Of a stretch of DNA of 7,619 nucleotides, positions 1 to 6,559 are shown one piece after another. Position numbers and translations under genes: made by a program. The notes beneath the pieces were generated by a model, which saw only the letters and a list, made by a program, of their open reading frames with translations, searched no databases and had not been told where the DNA came from. Positions within the stretch are counted from its first letter, which is position 1, and every line of letters begins with the position of its first letter. Origin of the DNA: Planctomycetaceae bacterium (lineage in GTDB: Bacteria; Planctomycetota; Planctomycetia; Pirellulales; UBA1268); contig DONH01000352.1 in assembly GCA_003509235.1 (NCBI GenBank), forward strand, positions 1 to 7,619. Direction: 5' to 3'.

Positions 1-4
1 AAAT

Positions 5-187
5 TTACGCATCGTGTGTCCCAAAGCTTTTTTCCCACCACTCCAAAGCACGGAGATAATTTGCATAAGCCTCTTCATATTTATCTGAGTCATGGAAATC
101 ATCTCTCCTTGGTGCCTTCGGCTTCTCCCCGTGGACATCTCGAGGCGGCAACTGTGAATCTGGAGATGTGTCTTCATTCGTATTCAT
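5..187 (-). CDS. Small hydrophilic protein of unknown function (60 aa)
   Basis: I do not recognise this protein. The ATG at 185-187 follows a textbook AGGAGG (minus strand, 194-199) with a 6-nt spacer, which is the strongest ribosome binding site in the window and the main reason to call the gene real. The first half (residues 1-33) is rich in Asp, Glu, Pro, Lys and Arg and looks disordered. Residues 35-55 read as one amphipathic helix with several aromatics (Tyr37, Tyr41, Tyr44, Trp50, Trp51, Phe55). There is no signal peptide, membrane segment or cysteine, so a soluble cytoplasmic protein is likely. It ends in TAA at 5-7, close to the window edge, so a downstream partner would lie outside. 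It is separated from the nqr operon by a convergent small gene, so a link to Na+-NQR is not supported. A candidate promoter sits about 55 nt upstream. Confidence 0.72.
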   Translation of the reverse strand: MNTNEDTSPDSQLPPRDVHGEKPKAPRRDDFHDSDKYEEAYANYLRALEWWEKSFGTHDA

Positions 188-193
188 CTTAAA

Positions 194-199
194 CCTCCT
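194..199 (-). promoter_or_regulatory. Strong Shine-Dalgarno site of the 60-aa gene
   Basis: The plus strand reads cctcct, giving AGGAGG on the minus strand, 6 nt before the ATG at 187. It is a full-length anti-16S match and fixes the start of the small gene. Confidence 0.75.
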
Positions 200-209
200 C
201 GATAAAAAG

Positions 210-237
210 TTGGATTGATGTCATATCTTTGTATTAT
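210..237 (+). promoter_or_regulatory. Candidate promoter for the small membrane-protein gene
   Basis: TTGGAT (210-215, only 3 of 6 to TTGACA) and TATTAT (232-237, 5 of 6 to TATAAT) are spaced 16 nt apart and point toward the plus-strand gene. Transcription would start near 244. This overlaps the opposing candidate promoter, as expected for divergent genes, but the -35 element is poor. Confidence 0.22.
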
Positions 238-245
238 TCTAGATG

Positions 246-274
246 ATTCTATCGATGCTTTCTTTGCTTCTCGA
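246..274 (-). promoter_or_regulatory. Candidate sigma70-type promoter for the 60-aa gene
   Basis: On the minus strand, TCGAGA (274-269, 4 of 6 to TTGACA) is followed after 17 nt by TAGAAT (251-246, 5 of 6 to TATAAT). Transcription would begin near 239, leaving a leader of about 52 nt before the ATG at 187. The region is AT-rich, so chance matches are likely. A second TAGAAT lies at 241-236. Confidence 0.3.
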
Positions 275-312
275 ATTTTACAGTTCCCGTGCAAACGCAA
301 CTGGATACATAC

Positions 313-516
313 ATGGCACCTTTTTCAACTATCTGTTGCTTTCTCCTTTGCTGGCTCTCATGGAAATTGATCGTACTTCCCAAATATCAAGAACAAGACG
401 ATGCCTGGGGTGAAGAATATCGCAAGCAAAATCTTGCCTCAAAAGAACGAGCCGCACTGTTCACAATTCTATTCTGGACAGTTGCGTTAGGATTAATTCT
501 TTTTGTAATCGAATAG
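313..516 (+). CDS. Small two-helix membrane protein of unknown function (67 aa from ATG)
   Basis: I do not recognise this protein. From the ATG at 313 it has a hydrophobic helix at about residues 3-22 containing three cysteines (CCFLLC) and two tryptophans. A charged loop of about 25 residues rich in Glu, Gln, Lys and Arg follows, then a second hydrophobic helix at about 48-66, ending in TAG at 514-516. The helix-loop-helix layout and lack of stops make a real gene plausible. The frame can also start from GTG at 289 (75 aa). I prefer ATG 313 because a weak GGA at 303-305 lies 7 nt upstream, while nothing resembling a Shine-Dalgarno precedes 289. It diverges from the 60-aa gene and converges on nqrM, whose stop is 55 nt away. 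Nothing ties it to respiration except location. It could be a chance open frame. Confidence 0.5.
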   Translation: MAPFSTICCFLLCWLSWKLIVLPKYQEQDDAWGEEYRKQNLASKERAALFTILFWTVALGLILFVIE

Positions 517-545
517 AAGACATCTCGTTCAATACATTCAAAGCC

Positions 546-560
546 TGGCTGCATAAGCCA
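546..560 (-). terminator. Weak hairpin in the convergent spacer after nqrM
   Basis: The 55-nt spacer between the converging plus-strand gene (stop at 516) and nqrM (stop at 572) contains TGGCT-gcata-AGCCA, a 5-bp stem with a 5-nt loop. On the minus strand it lies just beyond the nqrM stop. No strong T-run follows on either strand, so it is at best a weak or bidirectional terminator. Confidence 0.2.
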
Positions 561-571
561 TTACGACTGTG

Positions 572-793
572 CTATTGAACAGACGGTGTGGGCGGTTCAT
601 TACTGCTTACTTTATTTTCGCAGCTTGACTCGTTATTTGGGCAAATCTCACACATAGACTTTCCGTCTTCCCCAGTCATATTGGCAAGCCCACCACAGCT
701 ACCCTTGAGTCTTTTATTTGAAAAGATTACACCCACCGCAAGGCACATAAAAAAGACGCCAAATACAAGTGGTGTTAGAAGAAATGTACTCAT
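572..793 (-). CDS. nqrM: Na+-NQR maturation protein NqrM (DUF539 family)
   Basis: NqrM is a small membrane-anchored, cysteine-rich protein that family work shows is required to mature Na+-NQR, probably by supplying iron for the intramembrane centre between NqrD and NqrE. This 73-aa protein has one N-terminal membrane helix (about residues 4-24), then the family signature LKGSCGGL with Cys33, then a soluble tail with Cys48, Cys51 and Cys58; Cys17 lies inside the helix. Length is slightly above the roughly 60 aa I recall for Vibrio, because of a Ser/Pro-rich tail after Cys58. The ATG overlaps the apbE stop (ATGA, minus strand 793-790), so translation is probably coupled to apbE. It is the last gene of the operon. 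Confidence 0.92.
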   Translation of the reverse strand: MSTFLLTPLVFGVFFMCLAVGVIFSNKRLKGSCGGLANMTGEDGKSMCEICPNNESSCENKVSSNEPPTPSVQ

Positions 794-1881
794 CTGTCTT
801 CATTCACTAAATACTTTTTGAAACTATTATTAGAGATAACCTCGAGAGAGTCTTCTGACTCTTCGCGGATAATCATAAGCCCGATATCTTCAGAACGAGC
901 TATGTCTAATGCCTTTTGAACATCCATTACCATACACGCAGTGGCCCACGCATCAGCTGTCATACAAGACTCATCTATTACAGTAGTGGCTATGGTATCA
1001 GTTTCAACTGGAGCACCTTTCAATGGGTTGATTACGTGGGAAATTCTCTTTCCGTCCTTCTCAAAATAGTTCACATAGCTGCCAGAAGATGCTACCGCTT
1101 CATTATCCAAATAGACTTTAGCAGCAAGCCCACCGCGATCTCTGACCGGTGATTGAATACCCACCGTCCACTTGAATCCATCGGATCGATGTCCAAAGAC
1201 ACGGATCTCTCCCCCGATCTCAACCATCGCTCCATGTACTTCATGTACGTTTTCCAATAGAAGAAGAATCTCATCGACACCGTAGCCTTTCGCTATCGCT
1301 GAGACATCAATTTTTAGTTCACTGTCTGATTTTTTAAGTGCTGGTGGATCACTTTGAATCTGGAGTTGTCTGTAATCAACCGTTTGTTGAGCCGAATGAA
1401 TTTTATCTTGTTCTGGAAGTTCGTTGCTCAACGCCCCCCCTTCGGCACCAAATCCCCACAAGTCAACTGCCTGTCCAACGGTAATATCAAACGCTCCGCC
1501 TGTCTTTCTACTGATTGAATCCGCAGCTACTACAACACGATATAAATCAGAGGAGACACCGAACCACTCCCCTGCCGCTGATGAATTAAAACGTGTTATC
1601 TCGGAATTCTCAATATAGGTTGAGAGGCTTTGGCACAGCTCCTCAAGCCTCTTTTCAACTAATTTTTTGAGGGACAGTGACGTAGTTGAGTCATTGTCGA
1701 CTGTAGCGACGATACGATACGTAGTCCCCATAGTAAGGCCATTGAACACAAGTCTCTCATAGCCTTGCTTCTCACTACGGCAGCCAGCACACAACAGGAT
1801 GAAAAGGATTCCAAGAGTAAGCCTTTGCAAACACCACACGAATGGATGTGTTTTTTTGTAAAAGACTTTGTGGCTCCACAT
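790..1881 (-). CDS. apbE: FAD:protein FMN transferase ApbE, probable lipoprotein
   Basis: ApbE cleaves FAD and transfers FMN through a phosphoester bond to threonine in NqrB and NqrC, acting outside the cytoplasmic membrane with Mg2+. The 363-aa protein begins with a basic stretch, a hydrophobic segment (about 21-33) and a lipobox-like LLCAGC ending at Cys34, so it is probably a lipid-anchored periplasmic protein. Family landmarks run in order: MGTTY (51-55), a Ser-Thr-Tyr...Glu-Ile-Thr-Arg-Phe-Asn stretch (87-99), DVSAIAKGYGVD (192-203), GGEI (223-226), SHVINP (281-286, His282) and TADAWATA (308-315). Asp310 and Thr314 correspond to metal-binding residues of the family. Asn285 stands where I expect Asp. 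ATG at 1881 lies 2 nt after the nqrF stop; the next Met (51) would remove the signal peptide. Placement directly after nqrF argues for dedication to Na+-NQR. Confidence 0.94.
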   Translation of the reverse strand: MWSHKVFYKKTHPFVWCLQRLTLGILFILLCAGCRSEKQGYERLVFNGLTMGTTYRIVATVDNDSTTSLSLKKLVEKRLEELCQSLSTYIENSEITRFNSSAAGEWFGVSSDLYRVVVAADSISRKTGGAFDITVGQAVDLWGFGAEGGALSNELPEQDKIHSAQQTVDYRQLQIQSDPPALKKSDSELKIDVSAIAKGYGVDEILLLLENVHEVHGAMVEIGGEIRVFGHRSDGFKWTVGIQSPVRDRGGLAAKVYLDNEAVASSGSYVNYFEKDGKRISHVINPLKGAPVETDTIATTVIDESCMTADAWATACMVMDVQKALDIARSEDIGLMIIREESEDSLEVISNNSFKKYLVNEDR

Positions 1882-1883
1882 TC

Positions 1884-3107
1884 CTATCCACCAAAGTCAT
1901 CAAATAACACGCTCTCTGGCTCGACACCGAGATCATCAAGCATATTTCGCACTGCACCAAGCATCATTGGAGGGCCACAGACGTAATATTCGAGATCTTC
2001 CGGACTCGGATGCTTTGAAAGATATTCATCGAGCAAAACTTGATGAATAAAACCTTTATAACCCGTCCAATTATCTTCTGGAAGTGGATCTGATAGTGCA
2101 ATATTCAAGCTGAAATTTTCATTGTTTTTTGCCAGCTCTTCAAACTCATCTAAATAAAATAATTCCTTGGCACTTCGACCACCGTACCAATACGAGACTT
2201 TCCTATCAGTCATCTGCCGTTTGAATAACTCAAAAATATGGCTTCGTAATGGCGCCATACCAGCACCACCACCTATGTACACCATTTCAGACTTTGTCTC
2301 TTGAATGAAAAATTCACCATACGGGCCAGAAATTGTCACCTTGTCTCCCGGCTTCAGGCTAAAAATATAAGAAGACATCACGCCCGGTGGAGTTCCCTTT
2401 GGTGCTCGTGGTGGAGGTGAGGCAACACGGACATTCAGTTTAATAATTCCTTTTTCACCAGGATAGTTCGCCATCGAATAGGCTCGAATCGCTTCATCAT
2501 CCACTACGGATTCGTATTGCCAAATATTAAATTTGTCCCAATCTTCGTGATATTCTTCGCCAATATCAAAATCTTTATACGCCACTGTATGGGGAGGACA
2601 CTCAATTTGGATATATCCACCTGCTTTAAATCCAACGTCTTCGCCTTCCGGCAACTCTAAAACGAGTTCTTTAATAAATGTTGCAACATTGTCATTTGAA
2701 CGAACCGTACACTGCCACTTTTTCGTTTCAAATACTTCTGGTGGCACTTCAATTTTCATGTCTTGTTTAATTGCAACTTGACATGACAGTCGATGTCCAT
2801 CACATGCTTCCCGCTTCGAGATATGACTCCGCTCAGTCGCTAGTATTTCGCCCCCACCCTCATTCACTACGACACGGCACTGTGCGCACGTTCCGCCTCC
2901 TCCACAGGCTGACGATACAAACACATTGTTATCGGCCAGGGCATTTAAGAGTTTTCCACCAGCTGGAACCTCTATTAATTTTTGGTCATTGATAAGGACC
3001 TTTACCAGCCCACTAGTGACCAACCGAGATTTCGCAATAAGAATTAATGCTACCAAAGCGGTGACAGTACCCGTAAACATGAATACGCCAAGGATGATAT
3101 TTTCCAT
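1884..3107 (-). CDS. nqrF: Na+-NQR subunit F, NADH-oxidising flavoprotein
   Basis: NqrF is the electron input of Na+-NQR: it oxidises NADH on the cytoplasmic side with FAD and passes electrons through a 2Fe-2S centre toward NqrD/NqrE. The 407-aa protein has an N-terminal membrane helix (about 4-26). A plant-type ferredoxin domain (about 34-125) carries ligands Cys68, Cys74, Cys77 and Cys109. A ferredoxin-reductase domain follows, with the FAD motif RAYSMANYP (208-216), a dinucleotide-binding glycine cluster [12 protein letters not shown] (279-290), YGGRS (308-312), CGPPMM (377-382) and the family's C-terminal DDFGG. Length matches the usual roughly 405-410 aa. A GAGGTGA Shine-Dalgarno (minus strand, 3123-3117) lies 9 nt before the ATG. 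The 67-nt gap to nqrE is the largest in the operon. The four-cysteine ferredoxin domain plus reductase distinguishes it from Rnf subunits. Confidence 0.98.
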   Translation of the reverse strand: MENIILGVFMFTGTVTALVALILIAKSRLVTSGLVKVLINDQKLIEVPAGGKLLNALADNNVFVSSACGGGGTCAQCRVVVNEGGGEILATERSHISKREACDGHRLSCQVAIKQDMKIEVPPEVFETKKWQCTVRSNDNVATFIKELVLELPEGEDVGFKAGGYIQIECPPHTVAYKDFDIGEEYHEDWDKFNIWQYESVVDDEAIRAYSMANYPGEKGIIKLNVRVASPPPRAPKGTPPGVMSSYIFSLKPGDKVTISGPYGEFFIQETKSEMVYIGGGAGMAPLRSHIFELFKRQMTDRKVSYWYGGRSAKELFYLDEFEELAKNNENFSLNIALSDPLPEDNWTGYKGFIHQVLLDEYLSKHPSPEDLEYYVCGPPMMLGAVRNMLDDLGVEPESVLFDDFGG

Positions 3108-3174
3108 CTCGTAAACTCACCTCTTGTTGACTGTTATTAAATTCTAATGATGCCTCGGAAAGTTCAATGCGTAT
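3108..3174 (-). promoter_or_regulatory. nqrE-nqrF intergenic gap with possible weak internal promoter
   Basis: This 67-nt gap is the longest within an otherwise tightly packed operon. On the minus strand it holds TTGAAC (3167-3162, 4 of 6 to TTGACA) and TAGAAT (3146-3141, 5 of 6 to TATAAT), but only 15 nt apart, which is short for sigma70. It would give extra nqrF-apbE-nqrM transcript. The nqrF Shine-Dalgarno lies at its downstream end. No convincing hairpin was seen. Confidence 0.15.
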
Positions 3175-3783
3175 CTAGAGTTGAATACCACCGAAGGCCA
3201 TGAAAGCCATAGCCATTAAGCCAACGATCATAAACGTTGCTCCTAAGCCACGAAGCCCAGGTGGCACATCCGCATATTTCAATTTCTCTCGAATACCTGC
3301 AAGAGCGGCTATCGCCATTGCCCAACCGAGGCCACTGCCAACTCCAAATTCAATGCTCTGAATAAAAGTATAGTCACGTTCAACCATAAAGAGAGATCCG
3401 CCCAAAATCGCGCAATTAACCGTAATTAAGGGCAGGAAAATGCCAAGAGCGCTGTACAGTGCAGGAAAGTATTTATCGAGTGTCATTTCAAGAATTTGAA
3501 CCATCGCCGCAATCACTCCGATGTAGCTTATAAGGCCCAAAAATTCCAAGTTTGAATCCGGAATGCCTGCCCAGGCCAAGGCACCGTCTTTGAGGAAATA
3601 CCTATAAATAAGATTGTTGGCAGGTACGGTGATTGACTGAATCGCAATGACAGCAATTCCAAGCCCAATTGCTGTTTTTACATTTTTTGATACCGCAAGA
3701 AAGGTACACATGCCCAAGAAAAAACTTAGCGCAAGATTTTCTATGAACATCGCTTTGATGATGATGCTGATGTGTTCTGACAT
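3175..3783 (-). CDS. nqrE: Na+-NQR subunit E, integral membrane
   Basis: NqrE pairs with NqrD as inverted, homologous six-helix membrane proteins that hold an iron centre in the middle of the membrane, relaying electrons from NqrF to NqrC. The 202-aa sequence is hydrophobic throughout and has the usual family length. The metal-ligand cysteines are Cys26 (in [11 protein letters not shown]) and Cys124 (in [10 protein letters not shown]); they match Cys26 and Cys120 of the Vibrio protein as I recall it. Glu99 in [10 protein letters not shown] corresponds to a conserved acidic residue (Vibrio Glu95) linked to Na+ handling. The ATG at 3783 lies 2 nt after the nqrD stop, with GAGG (minus strand, 3797-3794) 10 nt upstream inside nqrD. 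RnfA is a homologue, but the nqrF and nqrA neighbours settle the identity. Confidence 0.97.
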   Translation of the reverse strand: MSEHISIIIKAMFIENLALSFFLGMCTFLAVSKNVKTAIGLGIAVIAIQSITVPANNLIYRYFLKDGALAWAGIPDSNLEFLGLISYIGVIAAMVQILEMTLDKYFPALYSALGIFLPLITVNCAILGGSLFMVERDYTFIQSIEFGVGSGLGWAMAIAALAGIREKLKYADVPPGLRGLGATFMIVGLMAMAFMAFGGIQL

Positions 3784-3785
3784 TT

Positions 3786-4400
3786 CTACGCTTCCTCTAT
3801 TTGGTCTGGGCGAAATGTCCTGATGATCCAGATGATCATTCCAATAAGAAAAAATGCACTCGGGGCTAGGAGCATCAGGCCATTATTTTGATAATAGTCA
3901 TTCGAAAGAACCGTATAGCCAAGAAGCTTTCCGCTGCCAAAAAGTTCCCTCACAGCACCCACGGCTAACAGAATAAAGCTGTAGCCAAGACCATTCCCAA
4001 TACCGTCCAAGAAGCTGATGAACGGCGGATTCTTCATCGCAAATCCCTCAGCTCTACCCATGACAATACAGTTGGTGATGATAAGACCAACAAATACTGA
4101 CATCTGCTTACTCGCCTCGAAGGCAAATGCTTTCAAGAACTGATCAACAATGATTACTAACGACGCAATGATCGTCATTTGAACGATTATTCGCACGCTT
4201 GAGGGAATAAACGTTCGTATTGAACTCACTGCAAGATTCGAAAAAGCGACTACAAATATTACTGCTACACACATTGTGAGCGTTGTGTCGAGCTTCGTAG
4301 TCACTGCCAAAGCCGAACAAATTCCTAAAACCTGTAGCGCAATCGGGTTGTTCTTGACCACCGGATCAAACAAAACATCTGTTGTTTTGACTTTTGCCAT
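3786..4400 (-). CDS. nqrD: Na+-NQR subunit D, integral membrane
   Basis: NqrD is the partner of NqrE in forming the intramembrane iron-sulfur site and part of the Na+ path. The 204-aa protein opens with a short polar stretch, then [19 protein letters not shown] with Cys28 as one metal ligand, and later [11 protein letters not shown] (108-118) with Cys111 as the other. Asp132 in [10 protein letters not shown] matches the acidic residue (Vibrio Asp133) conserved in the family. [14 protein letters not shown] (174-187) is the typical last-helix segment. The ATG at 4400 is 2 nt after the nqrC stop. AGGA (minus strand, 4410-4407) within the nqrC end serves as ribosome binding site. Length is within a few residues of the Vibrio protein (about 210). 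Confidence 0.97.
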   Translation of the reverse strand: MAKVKTTDVLFDPVVKNNPIALQVLGICSALAVTTKLDTTLTMCVAVIFVVAFSNLAVSSIRTFIPSSVRIIVQMTIIASLVIIVDQFLKAFAFEASKQMSVFVGLIITNCIVMGRAEGFAMKNPPFISFLDGIGNGLGYSFILLAVGAVRELFGSGKLLGYTVLSNDYYQNNGLMLLAPSAFFLIGMIIWIIRTFRPDQIEEA

Positions 4401-4402
4401 TT

Positions 4403-5221
4403 TTAATCCTGAAGCCCACTAATCAGTCCAACTACACTCCGCTCATTCTTTGCGACAGCCTGAAATTTCTTAGTATTTCCAACTAGGAAGGGCCCAAAGC
4501 CATCTGGCCCTAGCCAGTATTTAATGAGCTTATCCACTCCTTGTGTTGTTATTGTTGCACCAGCCAAACCGTCGATTTCACCTTCTACGGCCTGACCTGC
4601 CTTGGAGACTTCAATGATCACTTTTCCATCTTTATCCAAGGTCGCATTTTCTTCCATCCATTGATTTTTAAAGGCATCACTATCTACTTCACCTCCTAAG
4701 CCAGGGGTCTCGCCATGTGCATAAAAGGTGATGCCACGTGTTGTAAAATCATTCGCATCCAACGAAAGAAAACCCCACAACGTCGACCATAAACCCTTGC
4801 CCCGAATCGGCAAAACAAGTTGGTTTCCTTTTTGGAAAACGTAAATCACTTCGAAATTTTCACGCCTGCCTCCCAGTCCAGCAGGATCTTCTGTGAGTGT
4901 TTTAAACTCACTGTCTGCAAGTTTTGATAGATCAAATTTCGCCGCAGTTTGTTTTGAATCAGGTGTCTGCTCTGCGTAAAAGCCCGTTTGCAAATCCACT
5001 AAATACGCTTGAATGTTTTCGTCATAAATGCTTTGAACATCTCCGTTCGAAAAATCAATTTGACATACCGATAGTATGTTTTTCTTTTTATCGAGTTGCT
5101 TATTTAGTTCTTGCCTTGACTTCAGCCCGACGGCTGATGCTGAGACAAAAACGGAACAGACGATGCAGAGCACGGCTGTGGTAAGAAAAGTATTTAAAAC
5201 GGTGTCTCGTGTTTTTGCCAC
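4403..5221 (-). CDS. nqrC: Na+-NQR subunit C, covalent-FMN protein
   Basis: NqrC has one membrane helix (about 11-30) and a large extracytoplasmic domain carrying FMN esterified to threonine by ApbE. It takes electrons from the NqrD/NqrE centre and passes them to NqrB. In this 272-aa protein the flavinylation site is [10 protein letters not shown] (217-226) with Thr223 (codon 4553-4555) as the acceptor. The usual Ser of SGAT is Ala220 here. Other family features are [18 protein letters not shown] (137-154) and [11 protein letters not shown] (170-180). The start is GTG at 5221, immediately after the nqrB TAA. It is supported by GGAGG (minus strand, 5231-5227) with a 5-nt spacer and by the MAKTRDT beginning before the helix. 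It is slightly longer than Vibrio NqrC (about 257). Confidence 0.97.
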   Translation of the reverse strand: MAKTRDTVLNTFLTTAVLCIVCSVFVSASAVGLKSRQELNKQLDKKKNILSVCQIDFSNGDVQSIYDENIQAYLVDLQTGFYAEQTPDSKQTAAKFDLSKLADSEFKTLTEDPAGLGGRRENFEVIYVFQKGNQLVLPIRGKGLWSTLWGFLSLDANDFTTRGITFYAHGETPGLGGEVDSDAFKNQWMEENATLDKDGKVIIEVSKAGQAVEGEIDGLAGATITTQGVDKLIKYWLGPDGFGPFLVGNTKKFQAVAKNERSVVGLISGLQD

Positions 5222-6508
5222 TTAAACCTCCACTTGCACATTTTGGGCCCACCGGTGCAGGCGTCGATTAATATTTCGCTGCGTCACAAAATAATCAATC
5301 AAAGGCGCAAAAACATTGCCAACCAAAATTGCCAACATCATCCCCTCGGGATAAGCGGGGTTGATTACGCGAATCATGATTACAAGAAAACCAATAAGAC
5401 CCCCATATATATATTTTCCAGTGTCTGTCATAGAAGCAGAGACCGGATCAGTCGCCATAAATACCAACCCAAATGCAAAGCTTCCAACTAAAAGATGCTG
5501 AATAGGAGTCATTGCAAACATGGCAGCATTGCTGTCGCCTGAAGAAAAATGCACTACAGATGCTGTTGCTAAACCAGCCAAAAGTACTGACAGCATAATT
5601 CGCCAAGAGCCAATCCCGGTTAAGACGAGTACAAATGCCCCTAATGCACAGAATAATGTCGATGTCTCACCCATTGACCCCATGCAAAATCCAAAGCCGT
5701 AATCGGCATAATCAAAATTCTGAAGATACTTAACTGCCTCTGCTTTATTCGGTAACGCAGCTACATTTCCAAGAATCGTTGCGCCACTGATCCCATCAAC
5801 ATTACCGAAGGCATTCCATACCTTGTCGCCAGAACTCTGTGCAGGATATGCAAAATACAAAAATGCACGAGCTGTCAGTGCAGGGTTCAAAAAATTTCTA
5901 CCCGTCCCACCAAAAACTTCCTTACCGATGACTACTCCAAAAATAATTCCAACTGCAACCTGCCACAATGGGATAGTCGGCGGTAATGTAAGAGGAAATA
6001 AAAGGCCCGTAACCAGAAACCCTTCATTCACTTCGTGCTTACGAATAATTGAGAATAAAACTTCACATATGCCACCAGCTGTCATACAGACGATGTAAAC
6101 TGGAAGGAAATATGTTGCACCAAGTAACAAATTACCCCAAAAGCTATCGGGACTTGGCAGCCCTGCTATGAGTGATCTCCACCCTAAAGCGCTTTGAATA
6201 GCCGAATCATACGATTCACCACCAACTTGAGCATTCGTGGATGCAATATAGCTAGACGCCCCAACGCTTGCTTGATAACCAGTATTGTAGCAAGCCATGA
6301 TGACACACGGCAGGAGTGCCAATACAACAATTGACATCATCCTTTTCAAATCCAATGCGTCCCGAACATGCGAAGGGCCTCGGGTTGTTTCACCCGGCGT
6401 ATAAAGAAATGTATCTGCCGCCTCATAAAGCGGATACAACTTCTCTAGTTTCCCTTTCTCTTCAAAAAGGGGGGCTTGAGAATCTAGTACTTTACGAAGC
6501 CATTTCAT
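5222..6508 (-). CDS. nqrB: Na+-NQR subunit B, covalent FMN and riboflavin, quinone site
   Basis: NqrB is the large membrane subunit that carries covalent FMN and riboflavin, takes part in quinone reduction and contains the main Na+ path. The 428-aa sequence has about ten hydrophobic segments. The flavinylation motif is ISGAT (240-244) with Thr244 (codon 5777-5779) as FMN acceptor. Residues matching functional Vibrio positions are Gly145-Gly146 (Vibrio Gly140/141, inhibitor/quinone region), Glu149 (Glu144), Asp354 in MATDPVSAS (Asp346) and Asp405 in FAPLIDYF (Asp397). Other signatures are [12 protein letters not shown] (47-58), [13 protein letters not shown] (156-168) and [16 protein letters not shown] (196-211). 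It is about 13 aa longer than Vibrio NqrB. The ATG at 6508 follows a 51-nt gap after nqrA and has only a weak GAG at 6519-6517 as ribosome binding site. RnfD is a shorter homologue and does not fit. Confidence 0.98.
   Translation of the reverse strand: MKWLRKVLDSQAPLFEEKGKLEKLYPLYEAADTFLYTPGETTRGPSHVRDALDLKRMMSIVVLALLPCVIMACYNTGYQASVGASSYIASTNAQVGGESYDSAIQSALGWRSLIAGLPSPDSFWGNLLLGATYFLPVYIVCMTAGGICEVLFSIIRKHEVNEGFLVTGLLFPLTLPPTIPLWQVAVGIIFGVVIGKEVFGGTGRNFLNPALTARAFLYFAYPAQSSGDKVWNAFGNVDGISGATILGNVAALPNKAEAVKYLQNFDYADYGFGFCMGSMGETSTLFCALGAFVLVLTGIGSWRIMLSVLLAGLATASVVHFSSGDSNAAMFAMTPIQHLLVGSFAFGLVFMATDPVSASMTDTGKYIYGGLIGFLVIMIRVINPAYPEGMMLAILVGNVFAPLIDYFVTQRNINRRLHRWAQNVQVEV
5227..5231 (-). promoter_or_regulatory. 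Shine-Dalgarno site deciding the GTG start of nqrC
   Basis: GGAGG on the minus strand lies within the last codons of nqrB, 5 nt before the GTG at 5221. The site supports the unusual GTG start that abuts the nqrB stop codon, implying coupled translation. Confidence 0.7.
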
Positions 6509-6559
6509 CGTATTATCTCAATTAAAAATATTTTGAATTTGATCTGGGGTTTGATTTAG

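Noticed and set aside
588..821. Plus-strand open frame of 77 codons across nqrM and the end of apbE
   Set aside because: It is antisense to two well-identified genes, has no ribosome binding site, and its composition looks like an out-of-frame reading.
1765..2050. Several overlapping short plus- and minus-strand frames at the nqrF/apbE junction
   Set aside because: All lie in alternative frames of conserved nqrF and apbE coding sequence and show low-complexity, non-protein-like translations.
3751..3775. Short tandem gatgatgatg run near the start of nqrE
   Set aside because: It encodes the first hydrophobic residues of NqrE (Ile-Ile-Ile) and is explained by codon use, not a functional repeat.
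4924..5184. Plus-strand open frame of 86 codons within nqrC
   Set aside because: It is a shadow of nqrC, whose frame is confirmed by family motifs over the whole length.
3175..5221. Identification of the membrane genes as an rnf operon
   Set aside because: NqrD, NqrE and NqrC resemble RnfE, RnfA and RnfG, but nqrA and an NqrF with FAD/NADH domains flank them and no rnfB or rnfC is present.
5823..6098. Plus-strand open frame of 91 codons within nqrB
   Set aside because: It is antisense to the conserved core of nqrB, has no start signals, and a proline/lysine-rich translation typical of a reversed membrane-protein gene.
6525..6534. Perfect 10-bp palindrome AAAATATTTT in the nqrA-nqrB gap
   Set aside because: It is pure A/T in an AT-rich spacer and expected by chance; no repeat of it or operator-like flanks were seen.
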